Positions 35,165 through 43,732 of a DNA stretch of 64,000 nucleotides are shown in pieces (position 1 is the first letter of the stretch; each line of letters starts with the position of its first letter). Under the pieces are notes generated by a model, which saw only the letters and a program-made list of their open reading frames with translations, was not told the origin of the DNA and did no database searches. The DNA comes from RDXT01 sp033765305 (lineage in GTDB: Bacteria; Bacteroidota; Bacteroidia; J057), in assembly GCA_033765305.1 (NCBI GenBank), contig JANRID010000040.1, positions 124,001-188,000 of the forward strand, read 5' to 3'. Made by a program: the position numbers and the translations under genes.

Positions 35165-36157
35165 ATGGCTCCGCAAGCAATCGCCCGCACCGGATGGATC
35201 TGGATGTTTCTGCTTATCGGCATCGGCGCAGGCTGCCAGCCCGATAAGCCGGGCAGCAACACCCCGCCGGCGCAGCCGGCGGTGCAGCAGGCAAGCGTGC
35301 CGGAGTTCCAGGCCGACAGCGCCTACGCATATATCGAGCGGCAGCTTGCCTTCGGGCCGCGGGTGCCCAATACGGCCGGTCATACCGGCTGCGCGCAGTG
35401 GCTGGTGACGCAGTTCCGGGCCTTCGGTGCAGAAGTATCGACCCAGCCTGCGGTGGTCACGGCCTTCGACGGCACCCGGCTGAACATGCAGAACATCATC
35501 GCCTCCTACAACCCGGCCAGCCGCGACCGCATCCTGCTCACAGCGCACTGGGATACACGGCCCTTTGCCGATGCCGGCACCGAGCGGCGCAATCAGCCCA
35601 TCCCCGGTGCCAACGACGGCGGCAGCGGCGTGGCTGTGCTGCTCGAAATGGCCCGGCAGCTCGGCAAGCAGGCGCCTGCCATCGGCGTAGACATCATTCT
35701 CTGGGATGCCGAAGACTACGGAAACCCGGACGTGGCGGATTCCTACTGCCTCGGATCGCAGTACTGGGCTTCCAGCAAGCATAAGCCCGGCTATTCCGCC
35801 CGCTACGGCATCAACCTGGATATGGTCGGCGCCAGCGGGGCAACCTTCCTCAAAGAGGGCAATTCCATGCAATACGCCGGGCATGTGGTCTCGAAGATCT
35901 GGAATACGGCCCAGCGTCTGGGCTACGGCACGTATTTCTCCTCCCAGCGCGCCAATGCCGTCATCGACGACCATTTCTACATGGCGACGAAGGGCGGCAT
36001 TCCCACAGCCAATATCATCGACCAGCGCCTGGGCGAAGGCTTCTTCCCCTACTGGCACACCCACCAGGACGACCTGCAGGCCATCTCCCGCGAGACGCTC
36101 AAGGCAGTGGGCCAGACAGTTTTGGAAGTGGTGTACCGCGAGCAGCCGGCGCAGTAA
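35165..36157 (+). CDS. M28-family zinc peptidase / glutaminyl cyclase-like lipoprotein
   Basis: A 330-residue lipoprotein (lipobox GIGAGC after WIWMFLLI). The M28 domain has the zinc-ligand motifs TAHWDTRPF (His, Asp), GANDGGSGVAVLLEMA (bridging Asp), LWDAEDYG (Glu/Asp), NLDMVGA (Asp) and HTHQDDLQ (His). DTRPFAD and the overall length fit the group that contains bacterial glutaminyl-peptide cyclotransferase-like enzymes, which cyclise N-terminal Gln or remove amino acids; T9SS-exported proteins often have Gln at the mature N-terminus, making them plausible substrates (inference). ATG chosen by lipobox distance. Confidence 0.86.
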   Translation: MAPQAIARTGWIWMFLLIGIGAGCQPDKPGSNTPPAQPAVQQASVPEFQADSAYAYIERQLAFGPRVPNTAGHTGCAQWLVTQFRAFGAEVSTQPAVVTAFDGTRLNMQNIIASYNPASRDRILLTAHWDTRPFADAGTERRNQPIPGANDGGSGVAVLLEMARQLGKQAPAIGVDIILWDAEDYGNPDVADSYCLGSQYWASSKHKPGYSARYGINLDMVGASGATFLKEGNSMQYAGHVVSKIWNTAQRLGYGTYFSSQRANAVIDDHFYMATKGGIPTANIIDQRLGEGFFPYWHTHQDDLQAISRETLKAVGQTVLEVVYREQPAQ

Positions 36158-36163
36158 CCGGGC

Positions 36164-37153
36164 TTATTCGCCCGGATATCGCAGGCCCCAGCCGCCGCGC
36201 AGGCGGTCCAGCCGCCGCATGATGCGCAGGGTTTCGTCCAGGGGCATGAGGGCCGACTCCGTGCGGCCTTCGCGGATGCACTGCATGGCCTCCGCCGCCT
36301 GATACTGCAGCCCGGTAGCCGGGTAGCCGCCGTCGAAGGTTTCGAGGATTTCGTCGTTGGTTTCGAGGATGGCCTGGCGGGCGCGCCAGAAGAGCGGCAC
36401 CCGGATACGGGCTTTGTCGCCGCAGACTACGGCTTCCTTGGTGCCGTGGGTGTCGAAGCTGCAGCTGAGCACGGCCAGCTCGCCCTGGTCGTAGCGGAAG
36501 AGGTAGGCCGACTGCTCGTCCACGCCGGTGCGGCCCAGGTGGGCCAGCGAAGCGGTGTCCGCAGGTTCGCGGCCGAAGAGCATGTAGCTCAGCGATACCG
36601 GATAAATGCCGATGTCGAGCAGGGCGCCGCCGCCGAGGGCGGGGCTGTACTTGCGGTCTTCGGGGTCGAAGCCGGCGCTAAGGAAGGAAAAGTCGGCCTG
36701 GAGGAGGCGGATGCTGCCGATGCGGCCTTCGGCAATCCACTTGCGCGCCTGCACCCAGGCGGGCAGAAAGCGGGTCCACATGGCCTCCATCAGGAAGAGG
36801 CCGCGTGCGCGGGCTTCGGCGGCCATTTCTTCGGCTTCGCCGGCGTGCATGGCGAAGGGTTTTTCGCAGAGGACGTGCTTGCCGTGGCGGAGGGCAAGGA
36901 GGGTGTGCTCGCGGTGAAAGACGTGGGGTGAAGCTACATAGACGATGTCCACAGTGGGATCGGCTACGAGGGCCTCGTAGCTGCCGTGGGCATGGGGGAT
37001 CTGAAACTCGGCGGCGAAGGCCCGGGCAGCTTCGAGGCTGCGGGAGCCGGCGGCCTGGAGGACGGCATCGGGCAGGGTCTGGAGGCCCTGGGCAAATTTG
37101 CGGGCGATCTTGCCGGTGGCAAGGATCCCCCAGCGGAGGGGTGCAGCGGTCAT
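36164..37153 (-). CDS. Gfo/Idh/MocA-family NAD(P)-dependent oxidoreductase
   Basis: A 329-residue oxidoreductase. The Rossmann segment starts LRWGILATGKIARKFAQGL; the family motif EKPFAMHAGEAEEM carries the catalytic Lys; the C-terminal beta-sheet domain contains GGGALLDIGIYPVSL. It resembles dihydrodiol dehydrogenase/sugar dehydrogenase members. Substrate unknown. It converges with the M28 gene with only 6 nt between stops. MTAAPLRWG taken as start; a longer form adds 20 residues without family similarity. Confidence 0.87.
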   Translation of the reverse strand: MTAAPLRWGILATGKIARKFAQGLQTLPDAVLQAAGSRSLEAARAFAAEFQIPHAHGSYEALVADPTVDIVYVASPHVFHREHTLLALRHGKHVLCEKPFAMHAGEAEEMAAEARARGLFLMEAMWTRFLPAWVQARKWIAEGRIGSIRLLQADFSFLSAGFDPEDRKYSPALGGGALLDIGIYPVSLSYMLFGREPADTASLAHLGRTGVDEQSAYLFRYDQGELAVLSCSFDTHGTKEAVVCGDKARIRVPLFWRARQAILETNDEILETFDGGYPATGLQYQAAEAMQCIREGRTESALMPLDETLRIMRRLDRLRGGWGLRYPGE

Positions 37154-37218
37154 CGGGGCGGTTTTGGGGCGGAAGTACGGCATTTTTTCCGAGGCGGGCA
37201 CACCGCGCCGCACGCTCC

Positions 37219-37836
37219 TCAGAGCAGCCTGTACTCCAGCGCGTACTTGATCATCGCCGCCGTATTGCGCACCCCGAATTTTGCCAGCAGATTCTTCCGG
37301 TGGCTGTCCACTGTCAGCGGGCTGATGAAGAGCTTGTCGGCAATTTCGCCGTTGGTGAGACCTTCAGCGATAAGGCTCAGCACTTCCTTCTCCCGCTGGG
37401 TGAGCAGGGGCAGGGCAGGCGCCGCCGAGGTCTGGGTCAGGGTTTCGGCTGCCTCCATCGACAGGTAGAGGCGCCCGCCTGCGGCGGTCAGGACCGCCTC
37501 TTCGAGCTCCTCCGCCGAGGCGTTTTTGAGCAGGTAGCCGGAGGCCCCCGCCTCGATCATGCGGGTGATATAGCTCCGCTCCTTGAACGTACTGAGGGCC
37601 AGTATCCGCATTTTCGGAAATCGCGATTTGAGATCTTTGCACAGATCGATGCCGCTCATGTCCGGGAGGTTGATATCGACAAGGGCTACATCGGCGGGCT
37701 GCTGCGCAAGGCGCTCCACCGCTTCGCGCCCGGAGCCGGCTGCACCGGCGATTTCGAGGGTGTCCAGCCCGCCGAGCAGGGCTTTGACGCCTTCGACCAC
37801 CATCGGGTGGTCATCGACGAGGAATACGCGGATCAT
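37219..37836 (-). CDS. LuxR/NarL-type two-component response regulator
   Basis: A 205-residue regulator. The receiver domain (1-120) has VDDHPMVVEGV, phosphoacceptor Asp54 in ALVDINLPDMSG and a switch Thr/Ser in LALSTF. The C-terminal LuxR helix-turn-helix is LTQREKEVLSLIAEGLTNGE ... SPLTVDSHRKNLLAKFGV. Its ATG overlaps the stop of the kinase gene (ATGA), the strongest possible evidence for a cognate pair. Targets unknown. Confidence 0.93.
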   Translation of the reverse strand: MIRVFLVDDHPMVVEGVKALLGGLDTLEIAGAAGSGREAVERLAQQPADVALVDINLPDMSGIDLCKDLKSRFPKMRILALSTFKERSYITRMIEAGASGYLLKNASAEELEEAVLTAAGGRLYLSMEAAETLTQTSAAPALPLLTQREKEVLSLIAEGLTNGEIADKLFISPLTVDSHRKNLLAKFGVRNTAAMIKYALEYRLL

Positions 37837-39785
37837 GCGGCAAGGGGGATTTCGATGTGGGCGGAGGTGCCCTGGCCCGGCGCGGTGCGCAGGTCCAGGA
37901 CCCCATGCAGATACGCAACACGCGACTGGATGTTCAGCCAGCCGATGCCGGGCTGGCTGCCGAGCTTCGCCGGGTCGAAGCCCTGGCCGTCGTCTTCTAC
38001 CGTCAGGCTCACACGGTCTCCGTCGCGCAGGAGCTGCACCAGCGCCTGGGAGGCGCCGGCATGCCGGACGGTGTTGTTCAGCAGCTCCTGGGCGACCCGG
38101 AAGAGAACCACCTCGGCCTGCCGGGGCAGCCGCTGCTCCATGCCGAAGGCCTGGAAGCGGATGCCAAGCCCGGTGCTGCGGCGCAGGTGGTCGCAGTAGT
38201 CCTGCAGGGCATCGCGGAGCCCGAAGCGCAGCAGCGCCTCGGGCATCAGATTTCGGGCGATGTGCCGCATCTCGCCGATGGCGGCGTCCAGCTCCCGGAC
38301 GGCTTCGGCGAGGGCGCCGGCCGGCTGCTGTGCAGCCAGCGACTGCTTGATGCCCGAAAGCATGCCGCCGAGGCCGTCGTGCAGGTCGCGGGCGAGGCGG
38401 GCGCGCTCCTCCTCCTGCCCGTGGAGCATGGCCTGGGCCGTGGCAAGCTGCTTTTCCTGTTCGAGCTGGAGCACGTGCTGCTGCTCCAGCTTCAGCTGGG
38501 ATTCCGCCCACAGCTTGCGCCGCCGCTGGCCCCGGTACCCGATGACCGCTGTCCCAAGCAGCAGGCTGGCAAACGCCAGCCCGCCCCAGCTCAGGCGCAG
38601 CCGCAGCTGCTGCACCTCGCGCTCCTGTTCGAGCTGGCGGATGTGGATCTCCTGCTCCTTCGTCTGGTAGCGGGTCTGGAGTTCCTGCAGGGCATGCACC
38701 AGCGATTTCTGGAGGTGCTGGCTGCGGAGGCGCAGGTACTCGTCGCGGTACCGGCGGAACGCGGGCATATCGCCCTCCATCAGGGCAATATCGGAGAGGG
38801 TAAGGCAGATGCTGTGCCGGTAGTGGTCGTCCTGCATGCTGTCGGCCAGGGCCAGGGCTTGCATGCCGAGGGTGCGCGCTGCGCCGAGCTGCCGCTGCTC
38901 CATGGCGAGGGCTGCCTGGCCGTGCAGGCTGAGCATGATGCTGCGGGGGATGCCGTTGCGGCGGGCGATGTCGAGCGCTTCGTCATAGAGGCGGACCGCG
39001 CCGGCCAGATCGCCCATGTGCTGAAAGTGGTCGGCGATGTTGCCGAGCGTATTGGCGAGCAGCTGGCCGATTTCCAGCTTGCGGGCCAGTTCCGCCGCCT
39101 GGCGGAAGGCCTCGTAGGCTTCTTCGCGCCGGTCGAGCCCCAGACATGCCGTGCCGATATTGGCCAGGCTGTAGGCTTCGCTGTGCAGGTCTCCGATGCT
39201 GCGGCTTTCCGCCAGGGACTGTGCCGAATAGGCCAGCGATTTCTCGAACAGCCCCAGATCGATGTACAGGATGGCGATATTGCTCCGCACAGTTACCGGG
39301 AAATGCGGGGGCAGCTCCACGCCCGGCATGGCATCCAGGCATTTCTGGTACATCTGGATGGCTGCCCAGGGGTTGCCGGTGGCATTCCAGGCGTTGCCGA
39401 GATTGTTGCAGGCGGCGATGTATTCCTTGCGCATGCCCAGGCGCTCGCAGTAGGGCAGGGCGGCTTCGCCGCAGCGGACGGCATCGCGGTAGCGGCCTGC
39501 TTCATTGTATGCAAACGACTGGTTGATCAGGCACCTGGCGGCGCCCCGGCTAAATCCGATGCGCTGTGCGAGCTCCAGCGCGCTGCCGAGGTAATGCAGC
39601 GCCGTATCGGGCTGGCTGGCGAGGTACAGCTTGCCGGTTTCCATCAGGGCCCATACCCGTGCCGTGTCGGTGCGGGCCGCTGCCGCGAGGCGGAGCAGGC
39701 TGTCGCGCTGGGCCGCAGTCTGGGCAGCGCCCGTGCTGCTCAGCAGCAGCAGGGGGCAGAATAGGAGGATCCGCATGGGCCGCAT
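37833..39785 (-). CDS. TPR-containing sensor histidine kinase (HisKA_3 type)
   Basis: A 650-residue kinase with signal peptide (ILLFCPLLLLSSTGAAQ), a periplasmic TPR array (about 30-360; repeats such as YRDAVRCGEAALPYCERLGM and REEAYEAFRQAAELARKL), a coiled coil, one membrane helix (LSWGGLAFASLLLGTAVIG), a second coiled coil, and the NarL-type transmitter: H-box ARDLHDGLGGMLSGIK and ATPase motifs ELLNNTVRHAGA, DDGQGFDP and PGQGTSAHIEI. It should phosphorylate the overlapping response regulator. The signal sensed by the TPRs is unknown. An ATG 9 nt downstream is an alternative start. Confidence 0.92.
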   Translation of the reverse strand: MRPMRILLFCPLLLLSSTGAAQTAAQRDSLLRLAAAARTDTARVWALMETGKLYLASQPDTALHYLGSALELAQRIGFSRGAARCLINQSFAYNEAGRYRDAVRCGEAALPYCERLGMRKEYIAACNNLGNAWNATGNPWAAIQMYQKCLDAMPGVELPPHFPVTVRSNIAILYIDLGLFEKSLAYSAQSLAESRSIGDLHSEAYSLANIGTACLGLDRREEAYEAFRQAAELARKLEIGQLLANTLGNIADHFQHMGDLAGAVRLYDEALDIARRNGIPRSIMLSLHGQAALAMEQRQLGAARTLGMQALALADSMQDDHYRHSICLTLSDIALMEGDMPAFRRYRDEYLRLRSQHLQKSLVHALQELQTRYQTKEQEIHIRQLEQEREVQQLRLRLSWGGLAFASLLLGTAVIGYRGQRRRKLWAESQLKLEQQHVLQLEQEKQLATAQAMLHGQEEERARLARDLHDGLGGMLSGIKQSLAAQQPAGALAEAVRELDAAIGEMRHIARNLMPEALLRFGLRDALQDYCDHLRRSTGLGIRFQAFGMEQRLPRQAEVVLFRVAQELLNNTVRHAGASQALVQLLRDGDRVSLTVEDDGQGFDPAKLGSQPGIGWLNIQSRVAYLHGVLDLRTAPGQGTSAHIEIPLAA

Positions 39786-39791
39786 AGGAGC

Positions 39792-39799
39792 TGAATATA
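39792..39799 (-). promoter_or_regulatory. Promoter -7 element TATATTCA
   Basis: Six nt upstream of the kinase ATG; another near-leaderless arrangement. Confidence 0.45.
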
Positions 39800-39972
39800 C
39801 CGGTAAGGTCCGGCATATCAGGCAAATAGGCAAGCAGCCCATGCAAAATCCCCTTTTCGGGGGAGGACGGCCTCCGGGAATTGCAGGATGCCGGCAGCGG
39901 CCTGCGCGCCTGCAACGGCACGGGGGAGGAAGCGCTGCGCCCTTCCTCCCCCGCTCCGGATTCGGCATGCCG

Positions 39973-41451
39973 TTATCCGTCCACCCGTACCCGGATGACC
40001 GAGAAGAGCTTTCCCCGGTTCTGGGTATAGACCAGGATCGCCTCCTCGTTGTTCACCTGGTCGCAGAAGCGCGGGTAAAACTCGTTGCCGTACTTGTAGT
40101 CCTTCAGCAGCGGCTTGCGGGCTGCCACCTGCCCATCGATCCCCACCTGCTGCACATAGACATTGATGCCGTTGCGGCGGGGCTTGTATTCGTAGAAGAT
40201 GTAGTTGCCCGAAGCGCCGCTGAGGTTGAAGTACGAGAGCGAGGTCTGCACATCCGACTGCTGCATCTTCTCCACGATGGAGGTCCATTCGATGGCGCCG
40301 TCGGCGCTGACGGAGGTCAGGATGACGTCGTCGTAGTGGAAGATTTCGCGGTCCACCCAGTAGCCGTAGATATCGCGGGTGGACTGGTAGGTGATGTAGA
40401 ACTTTTCCGCCAGCAGCAGGACGCCGCCGTCCGAGCGCAGGATGATGCCGTCCACGGGGTCCATGTAGAAATTGCGCAGCTCGCGTCCGCGCTCGATCTG
40501 GCCGCTGGTGAGGTAATTGCGCAGAAAGCCCGGATCGAAGGGTGCGATGGTGTTGAGCAGCAGCTGGCCGTCGGGCGAGATCTTCTGCAGCATGGTGCCG
40601 GCAATCTGGTCGGTGCCGAGGTTTGAATAGAAGCCTGCGATATAGAGGTTCTCGTTCCGGTCCAGCCGGAAAGCCAGGTCGCTGATGAAGCGCCCGCCGA
40701 GATCCACGAGGATCTCGGTGCCCTGCATGGTCTGGATGTCGTAGCGGTAGATCAGGAACTGGAAGTCTTCGGCCTCGCGCACGATCGTGGACTTGTAGAA
40801 TTTGCCCAGCAGGTACACATTGCCATCGTTGCTGATGCGCAGGTTGCGGATCCGGAAGCGGTTGTCGGGGTACTTCAGGGCAATCTCGCCGTTCTGCATC
40901 ACATCGCCTTCGTCGTCGAAGATGTAGTACAGCAGCTGCTCCGACTCGCGGCGGGTCTGGAGGTTCTTGAAACAGAGCAGTTTGCGTTTATTGGGCGAAT
41001 ACACATACTGCAGGGCCACCTTCTGCTCTTTTTCGTTGGGATAGACCGACAGCACCTCTTCCTCGGCCAGCACGTCGCCGGCAAGGTTGTAGGCATAGTA
41101 ATAGGTCTTCAGCACATTTTCTTTCGGGAACAGCTCCGTGACGAAGACGAGAATATTGGTCCCGATCACCGACACGAAATCTACGGTCTTGCGCCCGTTC
41201 TGCTCCATGACCTGCTTTTTCCACTCACGCCGGAATTCGGCATCATACTTGGTCAGGGTAATGAACCGGCTGCTGGCGGCGCTGGAGGGCCCCAGGGTTA
41301 CCAGCCCGTTGTCGATGGCGGAATACTCGTAGAAGTCGGGCTTGGGCTCGCGGCGGCCCAGATCCAGCCGGGCGCTGACACGCTGTGCCTGCAGGGCGGG
41401 CGGCAGGGCCAGCAGCAGGAGGCAGAAAAGCCGGATACGTGCGGATTTCAT
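39973..41451 (-). CDS. Secreted hypothetical protein, predicted beta-propeller
   Basis: A 492-residue protein with signal peptide (LFCLLLLALPPALQAQ). The body shows repeated short strands with DG/NG turns (RISNDGNVYLLGKFY, RLDRNENLYIAGFYS, ISPDGQLLLNTI, RSDGGVLLLAEKF), as in beta-propeller proteins. No catalytic motif seen. It overlaps the upstream small membrane protein gene by 4 nt (ATGA), so both are co-transcribed. Function unknown. Confidence 0.75.
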   Translation of the reverse strand: MKSARIRLFCLLLLALPPALQAQRVSARLDLGRREPKPDFYEYSAIDNGLVTLGPSSAASSRFITLTKYDAEFRREWKKQVMEQNGRKTVDFVSVIGTNILVFVTELFPKENVLKTYYYAYNLAGDVLAEEEVLSVYPNEKEQKVALQYVYSPNKRKLLCFKNLQTRRESEQLLYYIFDDEGDVMQNGEIALKYPDNRFRIRNLRISNDGNVYLLGKFYKSTIVREAEDFQFLIYRYDIQTMQGTEILVDLGGRFISDLAFRLDRNENLYIAGFYSNLGTDQIAGTMLQKISPDGQLLLNTIAPFDPGFLRNYLTSGQIERGRELRNFYMDPVDGIILRSDGGVLLLAEKFYITYQSTRDIYGYWVDREIFHYDDVILTSVSADGAIEWTSIVEKMQQSDVQTSLSYFNLSGASGNYIFYEYKPRRNGINVYVQQVGIDGQVAARKPLLKDYKYGNEFYPRFCDQVNNEEAILVYTQNRGKLFSVIRVRVDG

Positions 41452-41690
41452 GTGTCCAGATTGTTATGACGGATAATGCGCCAGGACCGGATGAACCGGA
41501 ACACGCCGTAGGAGAGAAGCAAAGCGCCGATGAGCACATTGAAGGCCCAGGGGTTTGCGTGGAAGAACTCCCAGCGGATCGTGCCTACGGGCGGCGGAGG
41601 CGGCAGAAACTGCTTGATGGCAATGAACACGCCTGCGAACGCAAAGAACACGCTCATGAACAGGCCTAGGTATCCAACGAATCTGTACAT
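41448..41690 (-). CDS. Small two-helix membrane protein
   Basis: An 80-residue protein with two hydrophobic segments (VGYLGLFMSVFFAFAGVFIAI and FNVLIGALLLSYGVFRFI) separated by a proline-rich loop (PPPPPVG). Its stop overlaps the ATG of the secreted propeller-like protein gene. Not recognised as a named family. Confidence 0.72.
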   Translation of the reverse strand: MYRFVGYLGLFMSVFFAFAGVFIAIKQFLPPPPPVGTIRWEFFHANPWAFNVLIGALLLSYGVFRFIRSWRIIRHNNLDT

Positions 41691-41832
41691 ACCGGGTTCG
41701 GATTGAAAGCAGATCCGGCGGCGGGCGTGCAGGGAAACTGATCAACCGTGCCGGATCCGCGATTGCGGAACGGAGCGAATTTGCCGAATTTCCCGTTCAT
41801 ATCCGAAATTGCCCTGCAGGAATCTGAATTCT

Positions 41833-43686
41833 ATGCCCGGATCCCGTGTATTGCTTTGCTGCTGGCTGATGCAGGCGGCGCTTCAGGCGCAGCCGCTCTT
41901 CGACTACCGCGAAGCGCCTGGCCAGGCGCTGGCTGTCTGTGCGGCGCCGGGCGGCCTGACCTTCGCTGCGGGCGCCGGCGCTGCCGGCCCCTGGCTGACG
42001 CTGCTCGATGCCGCCGGCCAGGCGCGCTGGACCGTTTCGCCCGGCCCGCCCGGTGCCTGGGTCCATAGCCTCCTCCTGACCCGCGACGGCAACGCCGTGC
42101 TCTGCGGCACCGTTCCCGACAGCAGCGGCAGCACCGACGCCTGGATCTGCCAGACTGACCGCTACGGCGTCCTCATGTGGAGCCGCAGCTACGGCGGCCC
42201 CGGCCGCCAGGAAGTCCGCGCCCTGGTGCAGACCCGCGACGGCGGCTTCGCCGCCGCAGGCATGACAAGCCAGCCCGCCAACGGACCCGCCGACCTCTGG
42301 CTGCTGCGCCTCGACGCCGTGGGCCAGCTCCGCTGGCAGCAGCGCTACGGCGGCCAGGCCGCCGAACATGCCTACAGCATCGCAGAGTCGGCGGATGAAA
42401 GCCTGCTCCTTGCCGGATTTCAGGCCCAGGAAACCCCGGACCGCGCCGATCCCCTGCTGGTGCGGGTGGACCGCAACGGGCGCCTCATCTGGCGCCGCGC
42501 ACTTCCTGCGCCGGGCAACGGCGTGCTCGAAGCCCTTGCCGAAACGCCCGACGGGCGCATCTGGGCTGCCGGCTGGAACTGGAATGCTCCGCACAGCAGC
42601 CTGGACGGCTACCTGGCCTGCTTCACCGCCGCAGGCCGCCTGCTGAACGAGCAGCACTACGGCACTGGCGCCAAGGACGCCCTCTTCGACCTGGTGCTGC
42701 TGCCCGGCGGCGGGCTGGGCCTGGCCGGACGCACCTACCTGTCCGATGGCGAAAGCCGGGGCTGGTGGCTTCAGACCGATGCGGAGGGCCGTGTGCTGCA
42801 GGAACGGGTCACCCAGGCCGGCGGTGCCTTTCTCTATGCCGCCGATCTCAGCCCGGAACGGGGGCTGGCATTCGCCGGTGCCTGCCAGGACCGCGCCGCC
42901 CAGCGCCGGGCGCTGGTGCTGCGCACCGACCTGGCTGCCAGCTTCGGATTCGAGCCGCTGGGAGACCCGGCGCTGGCTCCGCCGACAGATCCCAGCCCCG
43001 AAGTATATGTGCTGGCCGCAGGCATTTCCGCATTCCAGGACAGCACCCTCGATCTGCGCTTCGCGCGGGCAGATGCCATCGCCGTGGCAGCCGCCTGGCG
43101 CCGCCATGCGCCCGGCCCCGTCCGTGCCGATACCCTCACCGATGCTGCGCTGACCCTCGAAGCCTGGCAGAACCGGCTGGCGGCATTGTCCCGGACGGCC
43201 GGACCCGGCAGCCTGGTGGTGCTGTTTGTCTCCACGCACGGAGTAGCCGACGACGCCGGCAACCTCTTTCTGCTCCCGCATGACGCCCGCGCCCCGCATG
43301 GGGAACAGACTGCCCTGCCGCTCGATGCCCTGCTGGGGTCCGGGCCGCGCATCCTCATCCTCCTGGATGCCTGCCACAGCGGCGCTTCCGCATCGCGGAT
43401 TCTGCGGGGTGCCGCTGCCGGCATTCCCGGGCTGGCCCTGATCGCTTCTTCGGGCGAAGGCGAGCTGGCCTATGAGCATCCGGACTGGCAGCACGGCGCA
43501 TTCACACGGGCCCTGCTGGAAGCCGCCGAAGGCGCCGCCGACTACAACCAGGACGGCGAGATCCGGCTGCTTGAGCTGCAGCTCTACCTCAGCCAGCGGG
43601 TCGAGGCGCTCTCCGGCGGACGGCAGCATCCCGCCATGCCCGTCAATCTGCTGGGCAATCCGGTCTTGTTCCGTTACGTGCGGTAA
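41833..43686 (+). CDS. Secreted caspase-like (C14) peptidase with N-terminal beta-propeller
   Basis: A 617-residue protein with signal peptide (VLLCCWLMQAALQAQ). Residues about 40-370 are repeats of the form LDAxGxxRWxxxYGG ... LLLAGF, a propeller-like array. Residues about 390-610 are a caspase fold with the catalytic dyad His469 (FVSTHGVADDAG) and Cys514 (LLDACHSGAS). EF-hand-like DYNQDGEIRLLEL at about 573-585 could bind calcium, as in metacaspases. The dyad is intact, so proteolysis is likely; the location is periplasmic or extracellular rather than an intracellular defence effector. Not part of a recognisable abortive-infection cassette. Confidence 0.85.
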   Translation: MPGSRVLLCCWLMQAALQAQPLFDYREAPGQALAVCAAPGGLTFAAGAGAAGPWLTLLDAAGQARWTVSPGPPGAWVHSLLLTRDGNAVLCGTVPDSSGSTDAWICQTDRYGVLMWSRSYGGPGRQEVRALVQTRDGGFAAAGMTSQPANGPADLWLLRLDAVGQLRWQQRYGGQAAEHAYSIAESADESLLLAGFQAQETPDRADPLLVRVDRNGRLIWRRALPAPGNGVLEALAETPDGRIWAAGWNWNAPHSSLDGYLACFTAAGRLLNEQHYGTGAKDALFDLVLLPGGGLGLAGRTYLSDGESRGWWLQTDAEGRVLQERVTQAGGAFLYAADLSPERGLAFAGACQDRAAQRRALVLRTDLAASFGFEPLGDPALAPPTDPSPEVYVLAAGISAFQDSTLDLRFARADAIAVAAAWRRHAPGPVRADTLTDAALTLEAWQNRLAALSRTAGPGSLVVLFVSTHGVADDAGNLFLLPHDARAPHGEQTALPLDALLGSGPRILILLDACHSGASASRILRGAAAGIPGLALIASSGEGELAYEHPDWQHGAFTRALLEAAEGAADYNQDGEIRLLELQLYLSQRVEALSGGRQHPAMPVNLLGNPVLFRYVR

Positions 43687-43688
43687 GC

Positions 43689-43696
43689 TACCTTCG
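43689..43696 (+). promoter_or_regulatory. Promoter -7 element TACCTTCG
   Basis: Near-consensus element directly after the peptidase stop and 36 nt before the SLC13 transporter ATG, so the transporter need not depend on the upstream gene. Confidence 0.5.
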
Positions 43697-43732
43697 TACA
43701 TCCCCCGAATCCCCCGAACCGGGCCCGCTCCG

